DNA of 63,970 nucleotides from positions 1 to 63,970 of IMG/VR virus record IMGVR_UViG_3300037297_000275. One strand, given 5' to 3'. The notes beneath the pieces are model-generated. The model was not told the DNA's origin. It saw nothing but the letters and a program-made list of their open reading frames with translations, and ran no database searches. The position numbers and the translations under genes were made by a program. This stretch comes from a virus. Below, piece after piece: positions 16,401 to 23,584 of this stretch (positions within the stretch are counted from its first letter, which is position 1; each line of letters begins with the position of its first letter).

Positions 16401-17336
16401 GGAACAACAGGAATGATGGTAGATTCTAGTGGGACTGGGATTGAACCTCTCTTTGCTTTAAAACAAACAAAACAATTATCTGGTGGTGGTACTCTAGAAT
16501 GGGTTCCTGATTGTGTAAAAAAATATAACACTCTTTATAAAGAAAAAGATCCAGAAGTATTAAAAACAGCTAACGAGATTCATTGGAAGGATCATCTCTT
16601 AATGACAGCTGCTCTACAGAAAGTTATCTCTATGGGGTTGAGCAAGACCACGAATCTTCCTTCAGAGGCAACTGTGGAAGATATTGAGAGAGCATATATT
16701 ATGGCCTGGGAGCTAGGATTAAAAGGTATTACGGTCTATAGAGACGGCTCTAAAGAATTACAACCACTAAGTGATGCTAATAAAAAAGCAAAGAAAGAAA
16801 AGACAAAGGTTGAAACTAAGATAATTTATCAGCCAACCCGCAATAAGCTTCCTGCGTCTATTAAAACTATAAGACATAAAATAGATATTGCTGGATTTGA
16901 AGGATACCTACATGTAGGTTTATACGAGAATGGCGAGCCAGGAGAAATTTTTATCCGCGCGTCGAAGCAAGGAAGTTTTGTACTTGGAATGCTAGATGCC
17001 TTTGCAACAATGGTTTCCATTGCTATGCAATATGGGGTTCCACTCAAAGACCTAGTAGATAAATTTAAAGGTCAACGATTTGAACCAAATGGAATAACTC
17101 AAAACGAAGATATAAGATTCTGTACTTCTATTATAGATTATATATTTAAGTGGTTAGAAAATAATTTTCTAAACAAACAACTAGAGTTACCTCTAGATAA
17201 AATAAAAGAAGAAAAACAAGAAATAGGAATTCAAACATATGAAAATGTATGTCCAGAATGTGGCGGGTTTATGCAACAAAGCGGAACCTGTCACTATTGT
17301 ACTAATTGTGGAGAAAATTTTGGGGGTTGCTCCTGA
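13461..17336 (+). CDS. nrdJ: Adenosylcobalamin-dependent (class II) ribonucleotide reductase with two inteins
   Basis: The precursor is 1291 residues, reducing to about 815 after both inteins splice. The exteins carry the class II reductase body: NTPVWLNIG, SSACFLATIED, GSGVGFNVSKLR, SGGK/SRRAAVLVAMNI, SNP/CGEVYLPPWGCC, and TVTSLAPNGTTGMM with DSSGTGIEP. They end in a zinc-ribbon tail with CPEC and CTNC pairs typical of NrdJ. No NrdB is seen, consistent with B12 radical chemistry. The start is TTG 13461 after AGGAGAG. It makes dNTPs for replication, with the dCMP deaminase and ThyX-like proteins downstream. Confidence 0.93.
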   Translation: MTIKTKIVDATIRDKDGNIISGKENFEVPEDWSDRAAQIVASKYATDKETSVLQIIDRVVNQITEWGVEQDYFKDKEFYSNDSIKNDLSIWEASIHDAPDYIKFAKKLKEILIDQRGTFNTPVWLNIGVPENKSQSSACFLATIEDNMEDISTHHIRSGRIFKSGSGVGFNVSKLRAKGEKLSNKGTSSGPVSFMRPWDRTAGVVKSGGKCLAPWQKVYTENGPIEISKLIEKDFCVISYDPPSGQYKIKKGKAWKQEFQKELVRIITDKGSFVVTKDHPIKINGSEDYIYAKDLSKGMSLFQCSIDNFMHKYIRIHLRNNKKGKNLFHRMLVRDILKKEIKNKVIHHIDGNSYNNDLSNLQVLSPKEHSFIHGKELAEKGLHVFQNQYFGKSGEENPMHRTSPFWQNKDKVAKLKEIHSKQMTTSRARKMQPFATKKRMMNLAYILINKGHDLSTFDRYLKARKKEIGKLGVSNKKQLEKIENHFGSYENFYKEIRENNHEVISIEELGFSEVYSLEVDCLTADDKTKNSGHNYVIWPENNNTVFGSGIVVSNSRRAAVLVAMNINHPDIEEFIECKSKEENKARTLIEAGIPIEEAYSTVDFQNANHSVVVTDEFMKAVKEDLDWNLYNRGNKQIAKTVKAKDLFRKIATQAWYTGDPGLQFSDTINVYNPLKNTGDIECSNPCFTGDMRLYTKNGAKSFKELALLKEEIDLINPINNRYGQIAKGKVWSSGIKNTIKLTTEKGHVLKCTPDHIWILKDGSKCKAIDLLGKQIMSFDDLSSKIIKMEDNGEEEVFDFSIDTDKHWGIIEGFVAHNCGEVYLPPWGCCQLFCFNLSKYVDNKGYTLEGLLQKDCNIVVTAMDILIGNADYPTEEFKKEAIETRPLGIGATDLAGFLIKKGLAYNSEKGREAAQRIIYMITELCTKESINLSKKLGPFKRFEEERDSTLYVYNKVLKDYYNYEIFTHGIRNCTVTSLAPNGTTGMMVDSSGTGIEPLFALKQTKQLSGGGTLEWVPDCVKKYNTLYKEKDPEVLKTANEIHWKDHLLMTAALQKVISMGLSKTTNLPSEATVEDIERAYIMAWELGLKGITVYRDGSKELQPLSDANKKAKKEKTKVETKIIYQPTRNKLPASIKTIRHKIDIAGFEGYLHVGLYENGEPGEIFIRASKQGSFVLGMLDAFATMVSIAMQYGVPLKDLVDKFKGQRFEPNGITQNEDIRFCTSIIDYIFKWLENNFLNKQLELPLDKIKEEKQEIGIQTYENVCPECGGFMQQSGTCHYCTNCGENFGGCS
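14091..15122 (+). mobile_element. Intein 1 in the ribonucleotide reductase, with HNH homing endonuclease
   Basis: This 344-residue insertion lies between SGGK and SRRAA of the reductase. It starts with Cys (CLAPWQKVYTENG, block A), has block B around FVVTKDHPIKI, and an HNH-type core (HHIDGNSYNNDLSNLQVL). It ends in block F (VYSLEVDCL, then NSGHNYVI) and block G (GSGIVVSN), with Ser as the +1 extein residue. The HNH domain probably makes it a self-propagating element. Cys1, the block-B His and the terminal Asn are present. The penultimate residue is Ser rather than His, an accepted but less common variant. Confidence 0.88.
15516..15911 (+). mobile_element. Intein 2 in the ribonucleotide reductase, mini-intein without endonuclease
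   Basis: This 132-residue insertion lies between SNP and CGEVYLPP, the conserved active-site loop of the reductase. Cys1 (CFTGDMRLYTKNG), block B with TPDHIWIL, block F (EEEVFDFSIDTDKHWG) and a canonical His-Asn end followed by +1 Cys are visible. There is no endonuclease domain, so it is splicing-only and can no longer home by itself. Placement in an essential loop makes correct splicing necessary for reductase activity. Confidence 0.88.
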
Positions 17337-17363
17337 TCTTTATATTTAAATAAGGAATTGAAA

Positions 17364-17810
17364 ATGAAATATTATAGATGTCCATATAATTGCGGAGATC
17401 CAAGATTTCCAAAACCAAAATGGAAGACAGAAAAAGGTTATCTTAATCATTTAGAAAAGTGTCCAAATCGACCAGAAGCAGTAGAGAAAAGAAAAATACA
17501 ACAACAAGAACAAGAAAAGAAATATCAAGAAGAAAAAGAAAAAGCTCTTGCAAATTTCAAATATAAAATCGGAGATAAAATAATTATATGTTCTTATAGA
17601 GTAACAAAACCAATCTACGAACAAAGAGGTACAAGAAGAGTAAAAGTAAGATACGAAGAAGAAAGAAGATATTTCGCAAAAGAAATAGAGATACTTAATA
17701 TTACTTATCATAATCGGATTATTATTAATAATTCCTTCAAAGAAAATGAGATAGTAATTTCTTCTTTGTCAGAAGCAAATAAACTAGCAGAAGAGAAACA
17801 AAAAAGATAG
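17364..17810 (+). CDS. Zinc-finger-like protein with charged helix
   Basis: The product is 148 residues. The N-terminus MKYYRCPYNCGDPRF with GYLNHLEKCPN gives a C-x3-C...H-x3-C arrangement, a plausible C2HC finger. A strongly charged Gln/Glu/Lys helix follows at about 45-70, then a beta-rich part with GDKIIICSYRV. ATG 17364 is chosen because AAGGAA at 17352 is spaced for it; an in-frame TTG at 17358 is too close. Role unknown. Confidence 0.6.
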   Translation: MKYYRCPYNCGDPRFPKPKWKTEKGYLNHLEKCPNRPEAVEKRKIQQQEQEKKYQEEKEKALANFKYKIGDKIIICSYRVTKPIYEQRGTRRVKVRYEEERRYFAKEIEILNITYHNRIIINNSFKENEIVISSLSEANKLAEEKQKR

Positions 17811-17848
17811 GATCGATATTTATATGATTCTTCACTAATGAGATAATA

Positions 17849-18100
17849 ATGACTGTTGACAAACTAGAACTAAAATGTTGGGAATATATTTATTCAGTAA
17901 AAGATATATTAAAGTATTCTGGGAAAGGAATTTATGGATTAGATAAGATAAGAGAAAAAATCCATAATGAAATATGTAGTTTATCTCAACTTTCAAAAGA
18001 AGAAACACTTAGATTTACAGACAACCTTGATAAATTAAATTTTAATGGAACTAAGCTATATCTTAAGATATTAGACTACATTAGAGATAAAAATGAATGA
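17849..18100 (+). CDS. Small helical protein of unknown function
   Basis: The product is 83 residues, helical and moderately charged, with no recognisable motif. It ends overlapping the HicB-like gene by 8 nt. The preceding 38-nt gap is A+T rich with a GAGATAA leader. Confidence 0.5.
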   Translation: MTVDKLELKCWEYIYSVKDILKYSGKGIYGLDKIREKIHNEICSLSQLSKEETLRFTDNLDKLNFNGTKLYLKILDYIRDKNE

Positions 18101-18323
18101 AAAAAATGCAAAATATTACATGAATCTGCCTTATACGAAGATATTGATCCTTGATAGTGATGGTAGCTGGTTTGCAAAAATAGAAGAACTACCTGGGTGT
18201 ATGACGGTTGGAAATAATAAGGAGGACGCACTTGAAATGCTCAATGATGCGTTGCAAGCCTGGCTTGAAACTGCAATCAAGACAGGTAAAGAGATTCCAG
18301 AGCCTATAAACGAGGTAGAGTAA
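18093..18323 (+). CDS. HicB-like antitoxin domain protein without a HicA partner
   Basis: The product is 76 residues. The HicB N-terminal pattern is clear: YTKILILDSDGSWFAKIEEL, PGCMTVGNNKEDAL, a helix ending AWLETAIKTGKEIPEP. This partial RNase H-like fold normally pairs with a HicA toxin (a short double-stranded-RNA-binding-domain RNase). No HicA-like gene is adjacent and no C-terminal DNA-binding domain is present. It may be a stand-alone antitoxin countering a host HicA toxin, or simply a repurposed domain. Confidence 0.75.
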   Translation: MNEKNAKYYMNLPYTKILILDSDGSWFAKIEELPGCMTVGNNKEDALEMLNDALQAWLETAIKTGKEIPEPINEVE

Positions 18324-18757
18324 TGGAAGATACAGTTAAAAAGATTGATAACTTTGTAAAAAGATTAGATAAGTATAAAAAGAAAGCCCTGGAAGCAAAA
18401 GAGTTTTTAGTAAAAGATAACTTAAATAATACCAAACCAAAAAGAAAACTTAAACTCAAAGAATATATCAGAGTTTTTTTAGCATATATAATTATACTTG
18501 TTGTCACTATTTCTCTTACAGGACTTTTTTCTTACCCGATATGGGCTTTTCATTCATTAGAAATAAAAGATCCGACTCATTATGTTTTCAATGTTAGGCC
18601 ATTAAGGAAATTCGATAGAGTTATTTCTTTAGAAAGAAATATTCTTTTTAACAGGTATCATTGTGAAGAAGACTTCTATGCCTATAAAGCAGTTAAAAAT
18701 GGGAAGATATATAAAGGTCATATTTGCTGTGAGGATAAATATAAACTCTGTCATTAA
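18323..18757 (+). CDS. Membrane protein with exported Cys-containing domain
   Basis: The product is 144 residues. A charged helical segment (1-48) precedes one transmembrane helix (about 50-72), followed by a 70-residue domain with four Cys (HCEED, ICCED, KLCH), suggesting a disulfide-bonded or metal-binding exterior. The layout is like the smaller protein at 13220. It overlaps the HicB-like gene by one base. Function unknown. Confidence 0.6.
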   Translation: MEDTVKKIDNFVKRLDKYKKKALEAKEFLVKDNLNNTKPKRKLKLKEYIRVFLAYIIILVVTISLTGLFSYPIWAFHSLEIKDPTHYVFNVRPLRKFDRVISLERNILFNRYHCEEDFYAYKAVKNGKIYKGHICCEDKYKLCH

Positions 18758-18767
18758 TAGGTAAATA

Positions 18768-19046
18768 ATGTTAGTTAAACTAAGACATAATAAAAAGTTT
18801 TGGGAGTTTAAGGAAAAAGACTCTAATTTTATATGGTACAACAAGAAAAGCTCTGTCCGTTGTTTGCTTCAGCCAGGAATATATTATGAAACAAGAGAAA
18901 ATATATATAGAATTGCACTCTATGACTGGAAAATAGAAGTCCAAAGACTTTACTTCCAAGATTCTTCGTGTTATTGGGTTAATCATTATACTCATATAGA
19001 AAAGATAATATGGGACAATGGGATTTTTATAGGAAATAATAAATGA
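18768..19046 (+). CDS. Small protein of unknown function
   Basis: The product is 92 residues, rich in aromatic residues (Trp, Tyr, Phe) and probably all-beta. No motif recognised. It overlaps the next gene by 4 nt (ATGA type), so it is part of a translationally coupled run from 18093 to 20640. Confidence 0.5.
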   Translation: MLVKLRHNKKFWEFKEKDSNFIWYNKKSSVRCLLQPGIYYETRENIYRIALYDWKIEVQRLYFQDSSCYWVNHYTHIEKIIWDNGIFIGNNK

Positions 19047-19336
19047 AACAAAAAGATTTAAAAGAATTAAAACTAGAAACAACTAAAAGTTTTCTAGGCG
19101 GGACCTCTTATGTTGTTGAATTTAATACAAAAGTCCCTATCTATTTTAACAAAGACAATAAATTTAGAATACCAACTTTTATCTGGGGAGAAAATCCAGA
19201 AGAAATTTTAGATGAATTTTTAAAGTTCTGTAAAAAATATAAAAGTTTATATATATGGAATAATAAATTACAAAAATATGAAATCTTTGACATTGTTATA
19301 AAAGATAATAAAGTATTTATTAAGGAAGAGTTATGA
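19043..19336 (+). CDS. Small protein of unknown function
   Basis: The product is 97 residues, with alternating beta and helical segments and a central WGENPEEILDEFLKFCKKYK helix. It has 4-nt ATGA overlaps on both sides. No family recognised. Confidence 0.5.
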   Translation: MKQKDLKELKLETTKSFLGGTSYVVEFNTKVPIYFNKDNKFRIPTFIWGENPEEILDEFLKFCKKYKSLYIWNNKLQKYEIFDIVIKDNKVFIKEEL

Positions 19337-19527
19337 GTTACAAAGTAGGTGTTTCGGTTGCCGCCGGTAAAAATAGAACTAAAGAATTCGTAGTAGATTC
19401 TGAAGAAAGAGCACAAGAACTACTTATTGATATTCTAAAAAGTTTAGATATAGTTGTATGGATAGAAGAAACTGAAGAAGAACCAATAAAAGATAATGTT
19501 ATTTATTTACATAATAAGGAAAAGTAA
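19333..19527 (+). CDS. Small acidic protein of unknown function
   Basis: The product is 64 residues. A beta-helix-beta pattern (YKVGVSVAAGKNRTKEFVVD, then an ERAQELLIDILKSL helix) resembles small ferredoxin-like phage proteins, but this is only a shape. It overlaps the next start by one base. Confidence 0.5.
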   Translation: MSYKVGVSVAAGKNRTKEFVVDSEERAQELLIDILKSLDIVVWIEETEEEPIKDNVIYLHNKEK

Positions 19528-19829
19528 TGAATAAAATTTCATTAGAGAAGAGACAAAAAGTAAGTAGATATTTACAATCAGTTTTATTTAGTCAAAAAGA
19601 ATTTAGAGAATGCCATTTTGTAGCGGCGCTTTGGATAAAAAATGTTTATATGATCATAACAGAAGATCCAATCCCAATTGTATTTTATTCTGATTGGTCT
19701 GCTAAACTACTAGACACTTCTAATTTAAAAGGAGTATCTATTCAATTCTATTCAGCAGTAGAAGACGAAGAAGAATTCATTCCAACATTAGAACTAGATT
19801 ACGAGCTATATATAGGAGAAGAAGGATGA
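19527..19829 (+). CDS. Small protein of unknown function
   Basis: The product is 100 residues with a helical N-terminus and a beta-rich, acidic C-terminal half. AAGGAAAAG precedes the start. It overlaps the membrane metalloprotease-like gene by 4 nt. No motif recognised. Confidence 0.5.
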   Translation: MNKISLEKRQKVSRYLQSVLFSQKEFRECHFVAALWIKNVYMIITEDPIPIVFYSDWSAKLLDTSNLKGVSIQFYSAVEDEEEFIPTLELDYELYIGEEG

Positions 19830-20338
19830 AAAGATTACTTTTATATTTTGTTTGTCTACCTTGGGACTTAACTGTTTGGTTGATTATCTTCTTCTCTTAT
19901 ATTCTTTGGGGAGATAAATTATTTTGGGAAGATGGGTTATGGTGTGAATTTAAGAAAGATTCATGGCCAATGAGAACCTGGTACAAGGAATGGAACGGAA
20001 CAACTTTTGGTCATGGTGGCTGGCTACGGTATAATTACCTAGAGAAAACTTTAAATCATGAACTAATCCATGTAGAACAATTTGAAGCAAATATGTTATT
20101 TACATTTGTCCTTGCTGTTTTTGCTCTATGTGTAGGATTGTTTCATGCTATTTATATTCCAACTTTCATTACATGTGGTGTTGTTTGGTTATTGGGCGGA
20201 TTTCCTTGGGCTGCCAATTGGCTTACTGCCTATCTAAGAGGAGAAGATTTTTGCTTTGGAAGCATTCATGAAGAAAGTGCTTATAGTCAAATAGAATTAG
20301 AAGAACAAAATAAACAACAGGAAGGAGATAAGAAATGA
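19826..20338 (+). CDS. Integral membrane protein with HExxH motif
   Basis: The product is 170 residues. Hydrophobic segments occur at about 3-28, 88-110 and 111-135. Between them lies LNHELIHVEQFEA, a zinc-metallopeptidase-type HExxH, which could be catalytic or merely metal-binding. A second acidic ligand cannot be fixed. The last 30 residues are Glu/Gln-rich and cytosolic-looking. Proteins of this type, with a TLNHELIHVEQ core, occur in phages as unassigned membrane proteins. It is coupled to its neighbours by 4-nt overlaps. Confidence 0.65.
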   Translation: MKRLLLYFVCLPWDLTVWLIIFFSYILWGDKLFWEDGLWCEFKKDSWPMRTWYKEWNGTTFGHGGWLRYNYLEKTLNHELIHVEQFEANMLFTFVLAVFALCVGLFHAIYIPTFITCGVVWLLGGFPWAANWLTAYLRGEDFCFGSIHEESAYSQIELEEQNKQQEGDKK

Positions 20339-20640
20339 AAAGACAATCTTTAGATGATGGAACTTGGTTTGATATTGACAAAGCAACAGTTTTTGAAGAA
20401 GACACCTACTGGAATGGAAACAACAATATATCAAAAGCAACATGTTCTCAATGGAGTCACGAAACTCTCTATAAGACAAAGAAAGGGAAATGGGTTCTTT
20501 ATCATTCCTCTCAATATCAAGATTCTCGTCCATCATGGGAAGAAATTTCAGAAGAAGAAGCTGCTAAATGGTTAGTTGTAAATGAACATGAACTTGATAA
20601 TCCTTCCCTAAATGAACATATTGATTCTTTAGAAATATAA
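20335..20640 (+). CDS. Conserved phage hypothetical protein
   Basis: The product is 101 residues. The run LYKTKKGKWVLYHSSQYQDS followed by RPSWEEISEEEAAKWL and NEHEL is one I recall from small phage and plasmid proteins, where a tryptophan-rich strand pair is followed by 'IS--EAA-WL--N-H'. No function is known to me. It is the last gene before a promoter-containing gap, so a transcription unit may end here. Confidence 0.7.
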   Translation: MKRQSLDDGTWFDIDKATVFEEDTYWNGNNNISKATCSQWSHETLYKTKKGKWVLYHSSQYQDSRPSWEEISEEEAAKWLVVNEHELDNPSLNEHIDSLEI

Positions 20641-20662
20641 GAACTAAACAAAATTAATAACA

Positions 20663-20690
20663 TTGACTTAGCTCCTAGTTCTAATATAAT
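20663..20690 (+). promoter_or_regulatory. Sigma-70-type promoter
   Basis: TTGACT (20663-20668), a 16-nt spacer and a perfect TATAAT (20685-20690) lie in the 70-nt gap after the gene at 20335. An AAGGAG ribosome-binding site at about 20700 and ATG 20711 follow. This is the best consensus host-type promoter in the plus-strand block and would drive the RecA/nucleotide-metabolism genes downstream, an early-gene pattern. Confidence 0.7.
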
Positions 20691-20710
20691 AAAAAAGACA
20701 AGGAGTTAAG

Positions 20711-21244
20711 ATGAGACCAAAATATGATGATACTATCGAAAGAAACCTAATTTTATTTTCTCATTCAAACGTAAATACAAGAATTTTTGTTGCGAGCCTC
20801 TGGAAAGAAGTAATTGAAAAAGCAATTCAAGATATTGTTTTGGGAATAATAAAAATCGATAATGACCAACTTGAAGAAGAAGATAAAGAAATTCTTTTAT
20901 CTGCTAATTCTTTTTTGTTTTCAGATAATCACTATATTTTCTATGATGATTATATAGTTCAGTTTATTTGTCCAATCTGTAAGAAAAAACATAATCTTTA
21001 TATGAGTGTTTTTGCATCAGAAAAATACACTTGCTGTGGTAAAAAATATACTCCAGAAACAACTGAATATAAAGTCGTAAAAACAATAAAAGAAATTACT
21101 TTACAAGATCTTCTCTCTCAGTTACAAGAATTTGATATCTCCAAGTGGAGAATAGAAAAGAGAAAAGAAATTGGACGACAGCTCAAAAAGAAAAAAGAAT
21201 ATTTAAGAAAAAGGAGTTTAAATGAATCTAAAAGAACACCTTAA
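20711..21244 (+). CDS. Zinc-ribbon protein of unknown function
   Basis: The product is 177 residues. An acidic helical N-terminal half is followed by CPICKKKHNLYM and a CCGKKY pair (about residues 93-117), a probable zinc ribbon, then a basic C-terminal helix (KRKEIGRQLKKKKEYLRKRS) suited to nucleic-acid contact. It is the first gene after the 20663 promoter. Its end overlaps the DUF3310 gene by 23 nt. Confidence 0.6.
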   Translation: MRPKYDDTIERNLILFSHSNVNTRIFVASLWKEVIEKAIQDIVLGIIKIDNDQLEEEDKEILLSANSFLFSDNHYIFYDDYIVQFICPICKKKHNLYMSVFASEKYTCCGKKYTPETTEYKVVKTIKEITLQDLLSQLQEFDISKWRIEKRKEIGRQLKKKKEYLRKRSLNESKRTP

Positions 21245-21512
21245 ATTTGCACCCGGAAATAAAGACAACCATTATAAAGGCAAAATACATCCTATAGAAT
21301 TCATAGAAGACCAAGAACTTGGTCCTCACGAGTCAAATATTATTAAATATATTTGTAGATATAAAGATAAAGGAGGAGCCGAAGACCTGGAAAAAGCAAA
21401 GTGGTATATAGAAAGATTGATCTATCTATACAAGAACAACATTGATCAAAAAGAAAATCTTTCTATAACAGCTGAAGATTCAACATCTATTTGGAGAGAA
21501 ATACATTTTTAA
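21222..21512 (+). CDS. DUF3310 protein
   Basis: The product is 96 residues. HYKGKIHPIEFIEDQELGPH followed by IIKYICRYKDKGGAEDLEKA and KWYIERLI is the DUF3310 signature, common in phages next to nucleotide-metabolism genes and sometimes labelled nucleotide-kinase-like. The catalytic function is not established. AAGGAG precedes the start. It lies 16 nt before recA. Confidence 0.88.
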   Translation: MNLKEHLKFAPGNKDNHYKGKIHPIEFIEDQELGPHESNIIKYICRYKDKGGAEDLEKAKWYIERLIYLYKNNIDQKENLSITAEDSTSIWREIHF

Positions 21513-21528
21513 TTATTGAGGAAACTAA

Positions 21529-22512
21529 ATGACAAAAGATACTTTAGACATAGTCGTAAAAACAATTAATAAAATATATGGAGAAGGAGCAGCTACTTCC
21601 TTTAATGAAGTTCCGAAAATACAACCAGAAGATATTATTAAAACGGGATCCATTAATTTAGATCTAGCTCTTGGTATTGGCGGTTATCGAAGAGGAAGAA
21701 TTGTAGAGATAATTGGACAAGAACAAAGTGGTAAAACAACAGCTGCATTGCATGCGGTTGCAAATGTCCAAAAGCAAGGACAAATTGCTGCTTATATAGA
21801 TGCAGAACATAGCTTAGATTTGTCTTACTGTCAGACTCTTGGTGTGGATTTGAGTAAAATGATTCTTTCTCAACCTGACTACGGAGAACAAGGACTAGAT
21901 ATTGCCAAAAAGTTAGCAGAGACCGGAGAAGTTGCCCTTATAGTTATTGATTCGGTTGCTGCTCTTACCCCAAAAGCTGAGCTTGATGGAGAAATAATCG
22001 ATAATCATGTTGGACGTCAAGCGCGGATGATGAGTCAAGCAATGAGAATGATTACCGGAGCCGCCGCTAATACAAACACTACAATTCTATTCTTAAACCA
22101 GTTTAGAAGTAAGATTAATGTAATGTATGGCAATCCCAATATTGGAACTGGCGGAAACGCTCTAAAATATTATGCCTCTCATCGACTAGAAATTAGAAGG
22201 ATAGGAGATGTCAAGCTTGGAGATAAAGTGGTTGGGAACAGGACTAAAGTAAAAGTTTTAAAAAATAAATTATCTGCTCCATTTAAAGAAGCAGAGTTTG
22301 ATCTGATTTTTGGTAAAGGAATTGATCAAGATTCAGAACTACTGGATTTAGCTGTTGAAGATGGAATTATAAAGAAATCCGGAGCATGGTTCTCTTACGA
22401 AGAAAATAACATAGGACAAGGAAAAGCAAATACATTACAATGGCTTAAAGATACTCCAAAAACACTAGAAAAAATTAAAGAAGAAGTTTTATCAAACAGA
22501 GGAATTGAATAA
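21529..22512 (+). CDS. recA: RecA recombinase
   Basis: The product is 327 residues, near the usual RecA core length. Walker A GQEQSGKTT (about 63-71), Walker B LIVIDSVAAL, DNA-binding loops (HVGRQARMMSQAMR and the LNQFRSKINVMYGNP region with GGNALKYY) are intact. It promotes homologous strand exchange and could serve recombination-dependent replication. No intein is present in it. GAGGAAAC lies upstream. It is clearly bacterial-type RecA rather than T4 UvsX. Confidence 0.95.
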   Translation: MTKDTLDIVVKTINKIYGEGAATSFNEVPKIQPEDIIKTGSINLDLALGIGGYRRGRIVEIIGQEQSGKTTAALHAVANVQKQGQIAAYIDAEHSLDLSYCQTLGVDLSKMILSQPDYGEQGLDIAKKLAETGEVALIVIDSVAALTPKAELDGEIIDNHVGRQARMMSQAMRMITGAAANTNTTILFLNQFRSKINVMYGNPNIGTGGNALKYYASHRLEIRRIGDVKLGDKVVGNRTKVKVLKNKLSAPFKEAEFDLIFGKGIDQDSELLDLAVEDGIIKKSGAWFSYEENNIGQGKANTLQWLKDTPKTLEKIKEEVLSNRGIE

Positions 22513-22525
22513 CAAAGGATAGAAA

Positions 22526-23584
22526 ATGAATAAGTTAGCAATTGCAGTTCAAGATAGTAAGAACAGTAAAGTAGGAGATGTTGCTGTTACTTATGTAACA
22601 ACCGCTTCTTGTCCAAAGACTTGTAAGCTATTAAACAAAGGATGTTATGCGCAAGGAGGACATTGTGCCTTCACTACTAATCGATTAGATAGAGAAGCCT
22701 CTAAAAGAAATAGACTAAGACCTATTGATATTGCGCGGGCCGAAGCAAAAGAAATTGATAAGCTTCCAGCAAATAAACCTTTAAGACTACATATTGTTGG
22801 AGACTGTCGAACTATAGGAGCAGCTAAAGTTTTAGCCGATGCCGCCGAAAATTATAAAAGACGATCTTCTAAGATGAATACTCCTCCAGTATGGACATAT
22901 ACTCACAGTTGGAAAACCATCCCAAGATCAGCTTGGGGCTGGATCTCTGTTCTGGCGAGTTGTGAAACAATGGAAGAAGCAGAACAAGCATATAGCAGAG
23001 GTTATACTCCAGCTATGATTAGATATAAACCTTTTAAGGGAACTATTTCTTATAGAGGTTGGGAACTAACCGCTTGTAGAGAAATGTCAGAAGGTGTTAC
23101 CTGTGATAAATGCAGAATTTGTATGAATGCAACGCCTTGGACAGTAGATAAAAAGATTGTTTGCTTTTTCCCTCATGGCAACAAAGCAAAACAAGTTGAA
23201 GAGATGATTAAGACTGAAAGTTTCATAGAGTCTCAAAAAGAACAAAAAGAATTCAGAGAAAGTCTCTCAAAAGGACTAGAAGTAATAGACTTGAGTTTTA
23301 ACGTACTAAGAAAAAAGAATAAAGAAAGACAGAAATCTTACAAAATAGCTGAAGACTGGAGTCTCACAAACTGGGCTCGTGTGGCAATGGGCGAATTATG
23401 TAATAAGATCAAAAAGCTTCGAAGAGGAGAAAATATTTCTACTAAAGAAATAGCAGATGAAATTGCCGATACAGTAACTTATCTAGATCTCCTTGCTGAC
23501 AAATTAAACATTTCTCTACCAGAGGCTATTATAAGTAAGTTTAACAAAGTCTCTGATCGAGTAAACTCTAATGTCAAGCTCTAA
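22526..23584 (+). CDS. Fusion of a Cys-rich phage domain and a MazG-like pyrophosphohydrolase
   Basis: The product is 352 residues. Residues 1-230 form a Cys-rich domain (CPKTCKLLNKGCYA, VGDCRT, GVTCDKCRICMNATPW) like a phage family I recall as DUF7227, of unknown chemistry; the Cys clusters suggest zinc or iron-sulfur binding. Residues about 280-352 look MazG-like: GELCNKIKKLRRGE, then EIADEIADTVTYLDLLADKL and AIISKFNKVSDR, with the Glu/Asp cluster that binds Mg and hydrolyses NTPs to NMP plus pyrophosphate. The fusion suggests housecleaning or (d)NTP control next to RecA and dCMP deaminase. Confidence 0.75.
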   Translation: MNKLAIAVQDSKNSKVGDVAVTYVTTASCPKTCKLLNKGCYAQGGHCAFTTNRLDREASKRNRLRPIDIARAEAKEIDKLPANKPLRLHIVGDCRTIGAAKVLADAAENYKRRSSKMNTPPVWTYTHSWKTIPRSAWGWISVLASCETMEEAEQAYSRGYTPAMIRYKPFKGTISYRGWELTACREMSEGVTCDKCRICMNATPWTVDKKIVCFFPHGNKAKQVEEMIKTESFIESQKEQKEFRESLSKGLEVIDLSFNVLRKKNKERQKSYKIAEDWSLTNWARVAMGELCNKIKKLRRGENISTKEIADEIADTVTYLDLLADKLNISLPEAIISKFNKVSDRVNSNVKL

